Shown: positions 1 through 11,387 of the stretch, piece after piece | How positions within the stretch are numbered: the stretch's first letter is position 1 | Layout: every line of letters begins with the position of its first letter | NCBI GenBank assembly: GCA_940337035.1 | Contig: CALNHX010001932.1 | Coordinates: forward strand, 62,001 to 126,000 | Origin: Agriotes lineatus | Taxonomy: Eukaryota; Arthropoda; Insecta; Coleoptera; Elateridae | Reading direction: 5' to 3' | Length of the DNA: 64,000 nucleotides | The notes under the pieces: generated by a model | The model's database searches: none | Seen by the model: only the letters and a program-made list of their open reading frames with translations | Told to the model about the DNA's origin: nothing | Translations under genes and position numbers: made by a program

Positions 1-1000
1 GATGGGCATTCTAAGGTAAACGGTTGCTTTTAGGCTTAAGAACTAAGAGTACATTACTTTTGTGCTTTTTAATTCTCTTTCAGATCATAACCTACAATTT
101 CAGAAAAAGTTACAGATAACGAAATTAGAACTAAAAAAGTTCTGAACGATAAGTAAACTGCCTCTTATAGTCAAACATTTTTAATTAGTGCGTACGTAAT
201 AGTAATTATGTATACTTAAATTCAAATCGATATCGCTACATTTGTGGAAATTAACAAAAAAATAAAATATTAAAAATTTAACTTCTGGGATCCATAACTT
301 CTTACTGAAGGGACTTTGTACTAAGGTATATTAGGTTTAATCGATTTATTATAACGTAAGAAATCTATGACTAATCGGTGTCCCATTCTTTTTGGGACAC
401 CCTGTATATTGGCAACAAGTGAAAATGCGAACCCATATCCGCAGCAGAAATGTGTCTAAAGAACTACTCTTCATATACGAAATAAGTAGAATAGAGACGT
501 TTTTCTGTAAGAGCAGGTAGACTTGCAGGCGTCTCACCATGCTCTAATAATAACTATTGGACTATGGCTATAGAATCCGGAATAGGAACTTTAGTAATGA
601 GAGAAGTGGCAACAAAGCTCACAAGCAAAACCTCAAGTTCAACGTTTATATTGTATTCAAGTGCAACGAAATAAGCTGACACATACATTGGGGATTTGCC
701 AGTAAATTTTCTGATGATATTGGTTAGATATCTGTCGAATCAGTAAAGACTAAAGGCATAACCTTAGTAATGTACTCTGTTCGATGCATAGCTATACCGT
801 AATGTTACGTTTATCAGCTGACAAAATTAAGACACTGTAATTGACAGTTTCGAAACGGATAAGTTTGGCAACGTCTTTAGCAAGCATTTTCACAGAACAT
901 TTTACCAAACTCTCCTGTGAGAATGATTTTGAGAGTTAGCGAAACGTTCATACTTTTGGTATGATCTTGTTGTTCTTTTACTTCCTTCTTTATATAGGCA
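1..1000. other. No gene recognised
   Basis: AT-rich sequence without a convincing reading frame. The only structure I see is a short hairpin, GTGTCCC (378-384) with GGGACAC (394-400), followed by the 'ACCCTGTATA' kind of sequence that often ends insect MITEs. It could be one end of a decayed element; I see no partner end. Confidence 0.5.
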
Positions 1001-1004
1001 TAAC

Positions 1005-1860
1005 TGACTGTTTTTTTTTCATCCATTTGCCTATACATTTAGTCGTTTGGAAAGTTGTCACTCTGTCGTTTTCGAGGTTTTTCGAACTCCCTTCATCCTA
1101 CTTGTTATTTCTCCTTCGTTATCCTTACAATTCTTTCCTCTGCCATGCGATCAACGTGTGACTTCCATTTTGTCTTTTTATTTAACACCCACTCATTGAT
1201 GTTTTATATGCATGTTGCCTGATGTTCTCACTTCTTTCTCTATCCATTAGTGTTTTTTCGGTTATCCTGTGCACTAGTTTAATTTCTGTTGTCTCTAGTA
1301 TTCTTTTTGTTTTTGATATCTCGAGTCGGATTTCTGCTGTATAATTTAGTATAGGTTTAATTGCTGCCGTCTACATTCGGAATTTGGCTACGATTCTAAT
1401 ATGTTTGTTTCGCCATATTGTGTCATCCAGGTATGTCCCTGCCCTAGTCGTTTTTGCAGCTTGGATTCTTATCTTCGTTTCAACATCCCCGTAGCTAGAT
1501 ATTTTGATTCTCAAATATGTAAATTTCATTTTGTTTGATTTTCCCAGGGACAATCAGCTTTCATCAAATCAGTGTTTTAGAGGTAGTCATGCAGTTTGAT
1601 TTTGCCGTTGGCATTAGCGCCTTAAGCCCTTTTTGTGTTTTGTTAAACTGGTACAGCAGCCTTTAAAGATCATACTCGCTCTCCGTCACTATTACCTTAT
1701 CCGCATAGCACAAAATGTTTTCCAGGTTTCCCAGTCTATAACCTTTCAGTTTGTGTACTTGTTTTATTATTTTATCCATTGTGATGTTAAATAGCATCCT
1801 GATTAAAGAGTATCCCTGCCGGATTCCATTATTTATGGGTATCTGTTCCGTTTATTATGG
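1005..1860 (-). pseudogene. Non-LTR retrotransposon RT C-terminal remnant (RTE-like)
   Basis: Read on the minus strand, 1838-1805 encodes GIRQGYSLI, a decayed version of the RT motif GIRQGDSLSP. The frame continues through FNITMDKIIKQV and, near 1553-1371, through a stretch ending in TIWRNKHIRIVAKFRM. These are typical of the RT thumb and C-terminal part of RTE-like non-LTR elements in insects. The motif B aspartate is replaced by tyrosine, and several stops and frameshifts interrupt the frame. The N-terminal RT and endonuclease are absent, as expected for a 5'-truncated copy. Exact clade is uncertain. Confidence 0.7.
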
Positions 1861-2324
1861 CTTGAATCTGATTTGTTGAATATATTGTTATGTTATGTAA
1901 TGTATACACGTTGGGTGACTATTATGTTTTGTTATGCTAGCTCCTCTTCGGCTGCACAATCATTTATTATGTATTTGATGTTTTACTTAAAACTTGCCTT
2001 TTCTTAATGCAATGCCCTTTCGAATAAAATAATAAATTCTTTCAAATCCAGTTCTCTTATCTCAGAGCGGTTCGCCAAATCAAGATCTCTATTAATTGAA
2101 TTTTAATATTATATTTAATGACATTTAGAGCAGCTGAAAATGCTTGCGGTAAGACCAGAGAGAACTAGATAAACGAGAGGAGACAGTAAATGCTAAATAA
2201 TTGAGAGAATCAGCGCCTCTATGAATAAAATTTAAATTGGAGTATTTTAATAATAGTATGTACATTGTTTTTCTAAACTTATTTTATTTTTATTCTTTTA
2301 CATATTTTACAACAAAAACATTTT

Positions 2325-2400
2325 GAATAATAATAATAATACTAATAATGACAATCTTTATTTTCCTTGAGACTTGTAGCTACATATTATAGGAATAAGT
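2325..2400 (-). repeat. TAA-rich tail next to 'TCTTTATT', possible non-LTR 3' end
   Basis: A run of TAA/AAT triplets (about 2326-2349) is followed by ATGACAATCTTTATTTTCC. The same arrangement, TAA repeats then ATGTATGTCTTTATT, occurs at 46588-46620 next to a CR1-like fragment on the minus strand. This suggests the 3' tail of a related element. The coding part is not recognisable here. Confidence 0.35.
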
Positions 2401-2934
2401 CAAAAAGTACTAACCAATACACACTAATCAAAAATACAAAACAATATCTACTAATATACATAATCCACGGTGTACCCATTAATTAATTAATTAATGTAGT
2501 AGTACATAAAAAATGTAACATTCTTACATAAAAATTAAAATACGATTCAGATACATTATCTAGTAATTCCTTTGTCGTATAATAATAACAAGCATCAATG
2601 AGGAAAGCGATGAAATTGACAGCTGAATCAGGTCTTTCATCCTTTTTGGGACTAATCAAGCGAGATGCTCACTTTCATAGAGCTGCTATTTAATTTTAAA
2701 AATATACAAATCTCTTTTGCCAGTGTTATCGAGCGACCGATTTTTTCATATGTAAGGTCTGAATGCAAGCTTGTCGATACATATATACATAGTACGTATA
2801 AGTTAAAATATGTCAATACAACAATTAGTGCTATTATTTTTATTAAATTATACTAACAAAATAAACTTAAATGTTGCATATCCAGAATGCAGTGATAATA
2901 AGCACATAGGTATTTAACATTTAACACTATGTGT

Positions 2935-4212
2935 TTATTTTAATACAAAAGTAGTAGCTGGTCCGTACACCTTAATGTAGTTATGAATTATTAAATTGGG
3001 TCGTAAATCTTTTTTAGTTAGTTTGCGATTAATTGTACGAATAAAATGTTTAACCATTATAATTACAATGCTTACATGTATGCACTTTTCTAATTTTTCT
3101 TTATAATCATGACAATTAATAAAATTAAAATTATTCAAGGGAATAGCATGCAGTAAATTTTTATTAATGACATTATGTATATTCAAAAATAGAATTCTTT
3201 TCATTTTATCCACCCAGTTTATTGGGGTTTCGCAAGGATATTTTAATTTTCCCCCAGAATCTTTTAAAAGTATAAAAGCGTGACTATCTGTAGTTGTTTC
3301 TGTTAGTAGTGATGAAACACAACTTCGACAGTCTCTTGGCATTATTTTTTGACAGATAAAGCCCGGGATATATGAGGAAGTATACTGCCGTAAATGTAAA
3401 ATTTCTTTTGAAATGTTTTCCCTAGAAAAAGTAGAAAATGTAGTTGATATTCTGATACCTTGTTCAACGGAATTCAAGGAATGAGACGTATGAGAAGCAG
3501 TTTTAACATTACCAATGAAATCAAGCAAATTTTGTGTGCCATCGTCTTCACAATTTGTTGTACTTGGCTTTACTAGTAAACTGTTTACAACAGAAGTTCT
3601 ATATGCAGCAATAAATTGTGTAGATGTTGGTCTTTTGTTTTGGCCACATAAACTTCTTATTAATCCAAATGTATTCTCAATAGGATCTTGATTTATTGTT
3701 CTGGTTGCTAAATATTTAAATCCCAACACTTTCATGTGCTTCCATAAACTTTCAATGTTTCTGATCGTTATAATAAAATTTTTAGCAGATGGAGGTGCAT
3801 CAACGGCTTTTCCATTTTTAAAAAATGTTAAATCTGATAAATGTCGTTTAGCGTCTGCCCAAAATGAAACAAAAGCTGCCTCTGTTTTTTCCGTTAATGG
3901 TTTGTTCAGTTCCTTATAGGCTCTGCATCTACTATTTAGAGAATCAAATAACTGATCCATGAAGTGCACAAAATCAGCAGTGCCTTTCCAATTTACGCAG
4001 CCAAAATTTTGTAATAAGGTTATTGCTGAGTATATAGTGTGGCTAAATATTTGTGCAGCATAACACACTTTCATTTTATTACGGTTATCTGGATTAATGT
4101 GATTTTCTGTTAATTTGCCACATACTTTTCCATAAGGAGTTTCGGCATCCTTGTAATACAACAATTTTATATCATCCCATTTTGCAATACACCCCTTATA
4201 GTGTATATCTTT
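2935..4212 (-). pseudogene. P-element-like transposase, C-terminal part
   Basis: A long open minus-strand frame (about 425 codons to the stop at 2935) resembles the C-terminal half of P-element/THAP9-type transposases. Features include AAQIFSHTIYSAI near the start, a long helical middle, and the family-typical segment NQDPIENTFGLIRSLCGQN about two thirds down the domain order. The frame is open upstream to about 4212, where it enters unrelated GC-rich sequence. The last residues before the break (VKD) recur at 6751-6763, where the transposase resumes. This shows that the gene was split by an insertion, not that this is a separate gene. This half alone looks undamaged, but the gene as a whole is broken. 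Confidence 0.85.
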
Positions 4213-4464
4213 AACAAGCCTACGTCTATGCTCAGCGGTAGGGTTACTGCAATGGCGTCGGCGTAAGAAGGGGTGGTTGGGCGTTACCCTCAGCTAGACA
4301 CTGGATTTGATTGGAACAAAGTTTATTATATTTACACATACAAATAAGCTTATAACTAGGTAACATTTATATACAGAAAAAGAAAAGAAAATGGCGGATT
4401 GGCATCCGCGATTGGAAGCGGGTGTGGTCCTTCGGAGGCGGGGCCGGCGGCTTCCTCCAGTGGT

Positions 4465-4815
4465 TGCAGCGGCGGCGGTGGCGACTGGCGACGGGGCGGC
4501 GGGCTGTGAGCAGCGGCGGCGGCAACGTCGGCGGCAGTGCTGATCTCCTTTGGCGGAGGCGGCGGCTGGCGGCTTCCTTTTGCGGTGGCAGCGGCGGCGG
4601 TGGCGACTGGCGACGGGGCGGCGAGCTGAGAGCAGCGGCGGCGGCAACGTCGGCGGCAGTGCGGGTCTCCTTGGCGGAGGCGGCGGTTGGCGGCTTCCTT
4701 CGGCGGTTGCAGCGGCGGCGGTGGCGACTGGCGACGGGGCGGCGGGCTGTGAGCAGCGGCGGCGGCAACGTCGGCGGCAGTGCGGATCTCCTGGGCGGAG
4801 GCGGCGGCTGGCGAA
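4465..4815. repeat. GC-rich tandem repeat, about 120-bp period, three copies
   Basis: The unit starting GGCGGTGGCGACTGGCGACG recurs at about 4475, 4596 and 4716, each followed by GGCGGCAACGTCGGCGGCAG. Copies differ by single bases and 1-3 bp indels. Long open frames exist on both strands because of the low-complexity composition and should not be called genes. Confidence 0.85.
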
Positions 4816-4974
4816 AGTGGCTTTCCAAAGACGGCAGGCAGCAGAGTCCAATGCGTAGGATTGGCTCTAAGTCCACGAGGGTGATAGGCTCTGGAGAGGC
4901 TGGAGCTGCTAGCTGGTCCTGGAAGCTGAAGTGGCTCGAATCCCCAAGTCCCACGAAGACGGCAGACAGCTAAG

Positions 4975-5800
4975 TCCAGTGAAATGGATCGGCTCTAAGT
5001 CCACGAAGATGCGGCAGACAGCTAAGTCCAATGAAATGGATCGGCTCTAAGTCCACGAAGATGCGGCAGACAGCTAAGTCCAGTAGATGAAACGGCTGGT
5101 GGTCCTGGAGCTGAAGTGGCTGCTGGTGGTCCTGGAAGCTGGAGTGGCTGCTGGTAGTCCTGGAAGCTGAAGTGGCGGCTGGTGGACTCTCCTTGGCTGA
5201 GTGCTGCTGGTTCGACTCTCCTGGATTGAGTGAATTTTTCCAAGTCCCAGGAAGGCGGCAGACAGCTAAGTCCAGTGAAACGGCTGTTGGTCCTGGAGCT
5301 GAAGTGGCTGCTGGTAGTCCTGGAAGCTGGAGTGGCTGCTGGTAGTCCTGGAAGCTGAAGTGGCGGCTGGTGGACTCTCCTTGGCTGAGTGTGCTGGTTC
5401 GACTCTCCTGGATTGAGTGTGCTGGTTCGACTCTCCTGGATTGAGTGAATTTTTCCAAGTCCCAGGAAGGCGGCAGACAGCTAAGTCCAGTGAAACGGCT
5501 GTTGGTCCTGGAGCTGAAGTGGCTGCTGGTAGTCCTGGAAGCTGAAGTGGCGGCTGGTGGACTCTCCTTGGCTGAGTGTGCTGGTTCGACTCTCCTGGAT
5601 TGAGTGTGCTGGTTCGACTCTCCTGGATTGAGTGAATTTTTCCAAGTCCCAGGAAGGCGGCAGACAGCTAAGTCCAGTGAAACGGCTGTTGGTCCTGGAG
5701 CTGAAGTGGCTGCTGGTAGTCCTGGAAGCTGAAGTGGCGGCTGGTGGACTCTCCTTGGCTGAGTGTGCTGGTTCGACTCTCCTGGATTGAGTGAATTCTT
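4975..5800. repeat. Tandem repeats, about 55-bp then about 185-215-bp units
   Basis: Two copies of a unit containing GGATCGGCTCTAAGTCCACG (about 4986 and 5040) are followed by four larger units beginning at CGGCTG (about 5091, 5280, 5494 and 5680). Each large unit carries GGTCCTGGAGCTGAAGTGGC and ends near CAAGTCCCAGGAAGGCGGCA. The large units vary by internal duplication of the segment TGTGCTGGTTCGACTCTCCT. This is nested minisatellite growth inside the insertion. Confidence 0.85.
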
Positions 5801-6750
5801 ACTGCCAGCGTCTGACTATTTAAAGGAGCCAGTCCTTTGTCCAACGCGATCTCGACGCTCATTGGTCGAAGTAGAAGGGATGTTTTGCCCGATTTCGATA
5901 TATTTTGTAATTATAGCATTTAATTGAGCGGCGTGATCAATTAGCGACTTGGTTTTAGTCGCAATCAATAGTTGATGAAATGCCGAGTCTAACGACACCC
6001 AATTTGCTATGATTTGAGTAAAAAATTAGCTCAACTTTGAATTTTTAATGCAATGTTCCGCGTAAAGCTTAATTAAGTATTCCTCTTATGGCGTGTGTTA
6101 AAAAGTTTATTATGCTTTGATCGGTTGCGCGCTATTTTTATAAGATTATTGAGACCAATTACGCTTTTCTGGGATGCTTCCCCCGCTAATTAAAATTCAA
6201 TTTGTAATCTGCATCTTTGCTCGCTGTACTCGGTCGTGGCCCCTGATTTCTTCGTTACAATATGCCTTTCCTCGGGCCGCTGAACTCTCGGCCGCTCTCC
6301 CGGGCGCGAGTTTGGCTGCCTGATGGAAAAATTGCTTTTTCTCCACCTGTATATGTGCTATCGCTCTGTGGTTTGTTTTAATAGGTAGCGGTTAATTTTT
6401 CCTATCTTCTGGTATCCTTTATGTGTGATTAAAACAGAGCGCACTCTGTTTAAAGGGCGTTTTAGTGAAAAATTCTTAATTTAATCTGCAAACATTCGTG
6501 AGGCGTATTTCGCTGGCTGTCACCTTTCTTGGCCGGCCGGCTCCAATAAAGTTTTATGGTTGCAATCTTGCTGCACTTTAGAAATTCGTTGTAAGGACAC
6601 TTATTTTTATGATTTTAGGGTTTTGAAAGATACTTCTGCGTAGGATCGCGGCGGTTTGTTAAACAGATGTAATATTCTTTGTTCTTCGGGCGCCTTTCGG
6701 GCGGCGTACGTTTCCTTTGTTTTTATTCGATCTGTTTAACGGTTCATATC

Positions 6751-7580
6751 ATCTTTTACCATAAAGTTATTGCGCATACATTTCATTAGGTGAGGTGGAT
6801 CAAATATGTGAAAAAATTTTTGACCGTTTACTTTGTAGATACAGTCATCACTTCTATATCCGGACTGACTGCTAAGATATTTTATAGCAGCAATATTTGA
6901 ACTAAATTGATCACAAATGGAAGCAAGAATTCTATATTCAGTCTGGGAATGAACTGCTGTTATTACTTCTTTAAGTACTCTTACTATTTGAAACATTTTT
7001 GTACCATATTTAGATAAGTAAAGTGCGACTGGTCGTTTCCATTTCTAATTTACACCTCTCAACAGAAAATGTAAAGCTTTGTCGCAAATATTTTTTGTTT
7101 TGCCTTCTCCAAAATCCTCTAATTTCGTCGAACATTAACACACAAAAACGATGTAACGGTTTTTCTGTAAATGATCTTGTTAACATAAAATTTAAAACAT
7201 TCTGGTGGATGCCTACAGACACGGGAATTTGTTGAAGTGTTTTTGGAGAAGGCAAAATAAATATTTTTCTTAAGAACTTATATGCTCTAGATCCTTGTTT
7301 ATAAATAGCTAAATATAAAGATTTTTCTTCATCCGTCCACTTACGACCCATTTTTTTCTTATGACACTGTTTTATTTGCGATTCAATAAATTTCTGTGAA
7401 GTCTGTGAGAGCTTATCGAACCAAGATAAATTTTTACTTTTACACATTTCTAAAATAGCTTTACTACCAAGAGTAGCAATTCCTTCAACAAAGCCCTTAC
7501 GTGTCTTCCATTTCCATTTTAAAGCAGCTAGATGCTTCTTTGCCAACTTTAATTCATTTAAGAGCTGCGTAGACAATATT
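6751..7580 (-). pseudogene. P-element-like transposase, middle (catalytic) part
   Basis: From 7580 down, the minus strand encodes a helical, leucine-rich segment (LLNELKLAKKHLAALKWKWK). It is followed by KTLQQIPVSVGIHQNVLNF and the VLMFDEI motif typical of the start of the P-element/THAP9 catalytic region. Directly after VLMFDEI the frame shifts. The matching text continues as LEDFGEGKTKN and, after a stop, KWKRPVALYLSK, joining the next open segment that ends VNGQKFFHIFDPPHLMKCMRN. The 'phHIFDPPHLMK' block is the family's conserved core after the GTP-binding region. A short deletion seems to lie between FDEI and LEDFG. The segment runs into the 2.5-kb insertion at 6750. Confidence 0.8.
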
Positions 7581-7723
7581 TTACATTTGCACTTAACAGG
7601 ATTTTCTTTTCTTTTTGGCGATGTAGCAGTTACTGGGCTACCTGCAGATTATATAAAAAACAAAATTAATAATCGGTTCAATTTTTCACTGGATCAACTT
7701 AATTTAATGTACATAAAATGCCA

Positions 7724-8040
7724 TTACGTACCCTCCAAGTTGCTTTCTATCTGTATAACGGTGGTGGCATTTGGAAGTAAAAGAGTGGGTATTGCGCCTC
7801 TAGTCAACTTTAGCTTTTCTTTAGTTTGGAATTTATTGGTTTCAAAGTGGTTGGCACATATGAAGAAGTTATTCCGTACACTGGTTACTGGCAGCTTGGA
7901 CAATTTTTTATTTTTTGTAGCATGTATCCATTCAAGACGCAAGCACTCGTTTCGTGAAAATGTACTTGATCGTGGAATTGTTTGCAAATTTAATGTCGCA
8001 TCCAAAAACTGCACCTTTCTTAATTCTCATTTATTGAGAG
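7724..8040 (-). pseudogene. P-element-like transposase, N-terminal THAP domain
   Basis: The minus strand encodes WIHATKNKKLS, then ICANHFE (the C-x2-H half of a THAP C2CH zinc finger), then GAIPTLLLP, which matches the usual end of THAP domains. The first cysteine pair is only partly visible upstream (AVFGC near 8010-8000), and a frameshift near 7930 separates it from the rest. THAP domains bind the transposon ends in P elements. Together with the segments at 6751-7580 and 2935-4212 this gives the expected N-to-C order on one strand. Flanking terminal inverted repeats of a P element were not found. Confidence 0.75.
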
Positions 8041-8049
8041 CTGAAAAGT

Positions 8050-8525
8050 AAATTGTCCTATTAGAAAATTAAATATTAATAAATGTTTTCCAAATAAATA
8101 AATTTCTGAAAATGTTAATAATGGGTAATGATTAGCAACAGTTGCTAAAAGTACAATTTAACTAAATACATATGTATGTGCCAATAACAAATATTTACAT
8201 ACTTATTTCCATTACTACGTGTTTCAAAAAATTAAAATAAATAAGCAGTATTTACTTTCTCAATGTTGTATTCTTTTATAATTTACTCCCACAAACACTG
8301 CATATACAAATCGTAAGTCAAATGCAGAGAGAACTAGATTGTCTCTGGTCAAATACCATTGTTTAGTTGCTATGATTTATCTATTATTTCATTTAAAAAA
8401 TCATTTGTTCCAGAATATGTGATTTAAAAATTGCGGCTTTCACAAAATTTTTAAATCGAATATTGCCCCATCTGTGGCACTTTTTACTAACTAATTAATT
8501 GCTTGAAATGTACATCTACTTTATC
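8050..8525. other. No gene recognised
   Basis: AT-rich sequence upstream of the THAP segment. It may hold the 5' end of the P-like element, but no inverted terminal repeat is apparent. Confidence 0.4.
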
Positions 8526-8533
8526 GACATTTT

Positions 8534-8912
8534 TACAGTGCCTTTATATAGACAGTGGCGACAATGGGGTGTCCTATTTTTGATTGGCTCCCTAGAACAC
8601 GTGGTTTTAGCCACCATGTTTAGGCCAAATCACCTGCGATTCGTGTTATACTTTTGGCAGTACTGAAGTGTATTGTCAGTCTATGTCAAATTCGAGGTTA
8701 GTAGGTTAGGTTTTGCGTCAGTTTTGACACAAACTGACGCAAATCTTAACCTGCAAATCTCGAATGTTTTCAGTACTGCCAAACGTAAAACACGAATCAC
8801 AGTCGACTCTGATCACAGATTTAAACGAACACCCATTAGAAATTTGCCTAAATATGGCGGCGGGGGTGTGGCTTAGTTGTATTGTCGCCACTGTCTATAT
8901 AAAGGCACTGTA
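8534..8912. mobile_element. MITE with ~32-bp perfect inverted termini and 8-bp target duplication
   Basis: The ends are TACAGTGCCTTTATATAG at 8534 and its exact complement ending at 8912; perfect pairing extends about 32 bp to GCGACAAT/ATTGTCGC. The octamer GACATTTT flanks it at 8526-8533 and 8913-8920. The interior is itself an imperfect palindrome around 8655-8795 containing GGTTAGTAGGTTAGGTT and AACCTGCAAATCTCGA. A related palindrome lies at 15415-15610. An 8-bp duplication fits hAT- or P-type elements. It has no coding capacity. Confidence 0.85.
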
Positions 8913-8920
8913 GACATTTT

Positions 8921-9289
8921 TAGAGTCCCTGTATATAGGTTACTAAGAGTTGGGCAAACAACGGGATGCATTTTGATTGGTTTGGATCACTTTTTGCAAG
9001 GCATATGTGATAAAAGTGCCGTTTTTGCATATTTTGTAACATGCCACGACTGATAGTTTCACACATGCAAATCTAAATCTTAACTAAATTGGCCGTATAT
9101 TCCTAATAGTCGATTCTAGAGATCCTAAGAATGATCAATACTCTGAAAACTCCCATCAAAGGCAAGTTAGCAAGGTTGGTTATCATAACCTCTTTGTTCG
9201 ACATATGTCAAATATCTAATTTGGATCAAAAATGTATGTCAAATCGGGCTGTTTGCCCAACTCTTAGTAAACTATATACAGGATCTCTA
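8921..9289. mobile_element. Second MITE, inserted at the same 8-bp target
   Basis: The ends are TAGAGTCCCTGTATATAG at 8921 and its near-complement ending at 9289. About 39 bp pair with a few mismatches, reaching AGAGTTGGGCAAACA and its complement. GACATTTT flanks it at 8913-8920 and 9290-9297. The first 18 bases match the terminus of the neighbouring MITE at 15 positions, so the two probably use the same transposase type. The interior shows no coding sequence. Confidence 0.85.
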
Positions 9290-9404
9290 GACATTTTTAG
9301 TTCGTTTTGCCATCTATGAATGACGTACTTAAATATTTATGCCTATCTCTGTTAGTACCATATAGCTGTCTGGTCTCCTTTAGTTATTGTCTCTGGGTAA
9401 CACG

Positions 9405-11265
9405 GTAAATGTAAAACAGGAAAAGAAAACAAAGTGGTGGTCTAACGAAATAAAACAACACATTTATGAAAAAAGAGAGCTTGGAAAGAATACCTATGCA
9501 GTAAAGACAAAGGTAACAGCTACCAATTTTACAGAATAGCCAGAAGAAGAGCAAATATTACTATTATTGAAGCAAAGGGAAGAGCATGGGAAGATTTCAG
9601 TGACAAAATGGAAGAGAGTAGTAGAGGGAACGCTAAAAAATGTGCGCAACAAGGAAGAAATAAAATTAACACAAATAAAAACAAAGAACGGACAGGTACC
9701 AACTGACAGTAGAAGCATTGTAAATAGGTGGAAAGATTACTTCTTCTGTCTTCTCAGCAGAGGGTAGAATTAACACAACACCAACCGGAAAAAGCCACAC
9801 ATGCACGACGTGAAATGAAATAAAAATGGAAGACCTGGAAAAAGCTACACAAACAGTTAAACTAGGGAAATCACCAGGAATAGACATGATTACTCCTGAA
9901 ATGTTAAAATATTTAAAAGAACCTGGGAAATACATACTGCTAGAAATAATCAATAGGGCTTGGCACGGAAAACAAATACCTGAGAACTGGCAGAAGGCTA
10001 TAATCTCACCAATCTATAAGAAGGGTGATAATAGGGAATGCCAGAACTATAGAGGTATTTTTCTTTTAAGTGTTCCTGGGAAAGAATACGAAAGGATAAT
10101 CTAAAATCGACTCCGTTTGCAAGTGGAGCCTTCCCTATCAGACAGAAGCACCCAAGACCAAATATTTATAGTAAGACAGAGTATGGAGAAACAACTAGCT
10201 AAAGACAATACACTGTACATGGTATTTGTGGACCTTAGATAAGCCTTTGACAAACTCCCTAGAACAGAAATTTGGCAAGCCCTACCCCAAAAGTGTGTCA
10301 ACGAAGATATTATTGAGGCTGTTAAAAGTTTTTATAATAATACTAGAAATGCGGTCAGAATAGGAGGACAAACATCCGAAGAGTTTATAACGACACAAGG
10401 GGTAAGACAGGGGGCTGTACTGAGCCCGCTACTATTTATAACGGTGATGGATTTGATTATAAAAGAATGCAGAAACAAGACAGAACGATACTGCCTAGGC
10501 TATAGAAATCTAACACCACTATTTATACACTTCCTCGCTCTTGAAGATGATCTAGTTTTAATATCACACGACGAAAATAGCTTGAATCATGACCTTGAGG
10601 TGTGTTATAAATGCTTACAAGAACACGGAATGGAAATTAACTGCGACAAAACTAAAAATATGATGGTATCAAAAACGCAACAAACACTTCAACTTAAATT
10701 AGGGAACAAAGAAATAAAGCAAGTGAACAGCTTCAAACATTTAGGAGCAACACTTCATAGCCGATGTCAAATAGCAGAAGAACTAAACTCTAGGATAGCT
10801 AACACAGAAAGACAATATTACATAATTGCGAAGAAAATCTTTCGAAACAGACAACTAACCAAAACTACCAAAATTAAATTGTACAAGTCAATCTTCATTC
10901 CAGTCCTTACAGCTGCCAGTCCTGGGTACTAACCCAAAAGCACTTATTAAGATTGCTACCCAGCGACATGAAAATCCTGAGGGCTATAGAAGGAATAACA
11001 AGAATCGACAGAATCCCGAATACGACAATCCGAAAACGACTACAGGTAGACAGCCTAAACACCTACATCGAAAGAAGCCAACTACGATGGTGGGGACACC
11101 TAATCCGTATGCAGAATGAACGTCTAGTGAAAGCAGTGTGGCAGTGTAGGTACTTAGGAAAAAACAGACGTGGACGACCAAAGCAAACGTGGAACGACAC
11201 CATCTGCAAACTACTTTCAAGTAGAGGAACAAACTGGCGACAACCATGGCCAAAAATCTAGTCAC
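9405..11265 (+). pseudogene. Non-LTR retrotransposon RT (RTE-like), 5'-truncated
   Basis: Translation gives, in order: a linker (KWWSNEIKQHIYEKREL), the RT start (KLGKSPGIDMITPEMLKYL), PENWQKAIISPIYKKGD, motif A (FVDLR-stop-AFDKL, with a TAA inside), motif B (GVRQGAVLSPLLF), a motif C in which the expected YADD reads ALEDD, then the C-terminal YLGKNRRGRPKQTWND region. That region includes the WWGHLIRM segment typical of RTE-like elements. The endonuclease is missing. Frameshifts occur near 10100 and 10935. The stop in motif A and the altered catalytic box make it inactive. It ends near 11265, with a short 3' UTR before an AT microsatellite. Confidence 0.85.
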
Positions 11266-11340
11266 ATTTTATAGCCACCTAAATTATAGTTTAATTTATT
11301 GTATATCCCTACACCCTATGAGGGTAGATGGGAGTTTTTG

Positions 11341-11341
11341 A

Positions 11342-11374
<33 letters not shown>
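11341..11374. repeat. AT dinucleotide microsatellite
   Basis: An uninterrupted run of about 17 AT units lies between the 3' end of the RTE-like element and the Penelope-like coding sequence. It may be the tail of the former or a length-variable spacer. Confidence 0.9.
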
Positions 11375-11376
<2 letters not shown>

Positions 11377-11387
11377 TGTAAATTTCA

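Larger units (their letters stand above)
4213..6750. mobile_element. 2.5-kb GC-rich insertion inside the P-like transposase
   Basis: The P-like frame stops at 4212 and resumes at 6751. The six bases ATCTTT occur on both sides (4207-4212 and 6751-6756), as expected for a target-site duplication. The insert begins AACAAGCC and ends TTCATATC, and I see no inverted or direct terminal repeats. It is much richer in GC than its surroundings. On its minus strand an AATAAA-type sequence lies near the low-coordinate end (about 4330). Most of it is tandem repeats (see separate entries). 5800-6735 holds no recognisable coding sequence. The reading frames here are products of repeat composition; I find no transposase or RT. 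It is a non-autonomous element of unknown class. Confidence 0.6.

Noticed and set aside
920..960. Hammerhead candidate around GCGAAACGTTCATAC
   Set aside because: GAAAC-GTT is present, but no CTGATGA-like box with matching stems I and II lies upstream.
4294..4973. Long overlapping reading frames on both strands (100-195 codons)
   Set aside because: They arise from GC-rich tandem repeats with few stop codons; translations are repetitive and match no family.
4213..6750. Insertion as an LTR element or a TIR transposon
   Set aside because: The ends (AACAAGCC / TTCATATC) are neither inverted nor direct repeats, and no internal LTR pair was found; class left open.
11341..11374. AT run as a regulatory element
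   Set aside because: Simple dinucleotide microsatellite between two element remnants.
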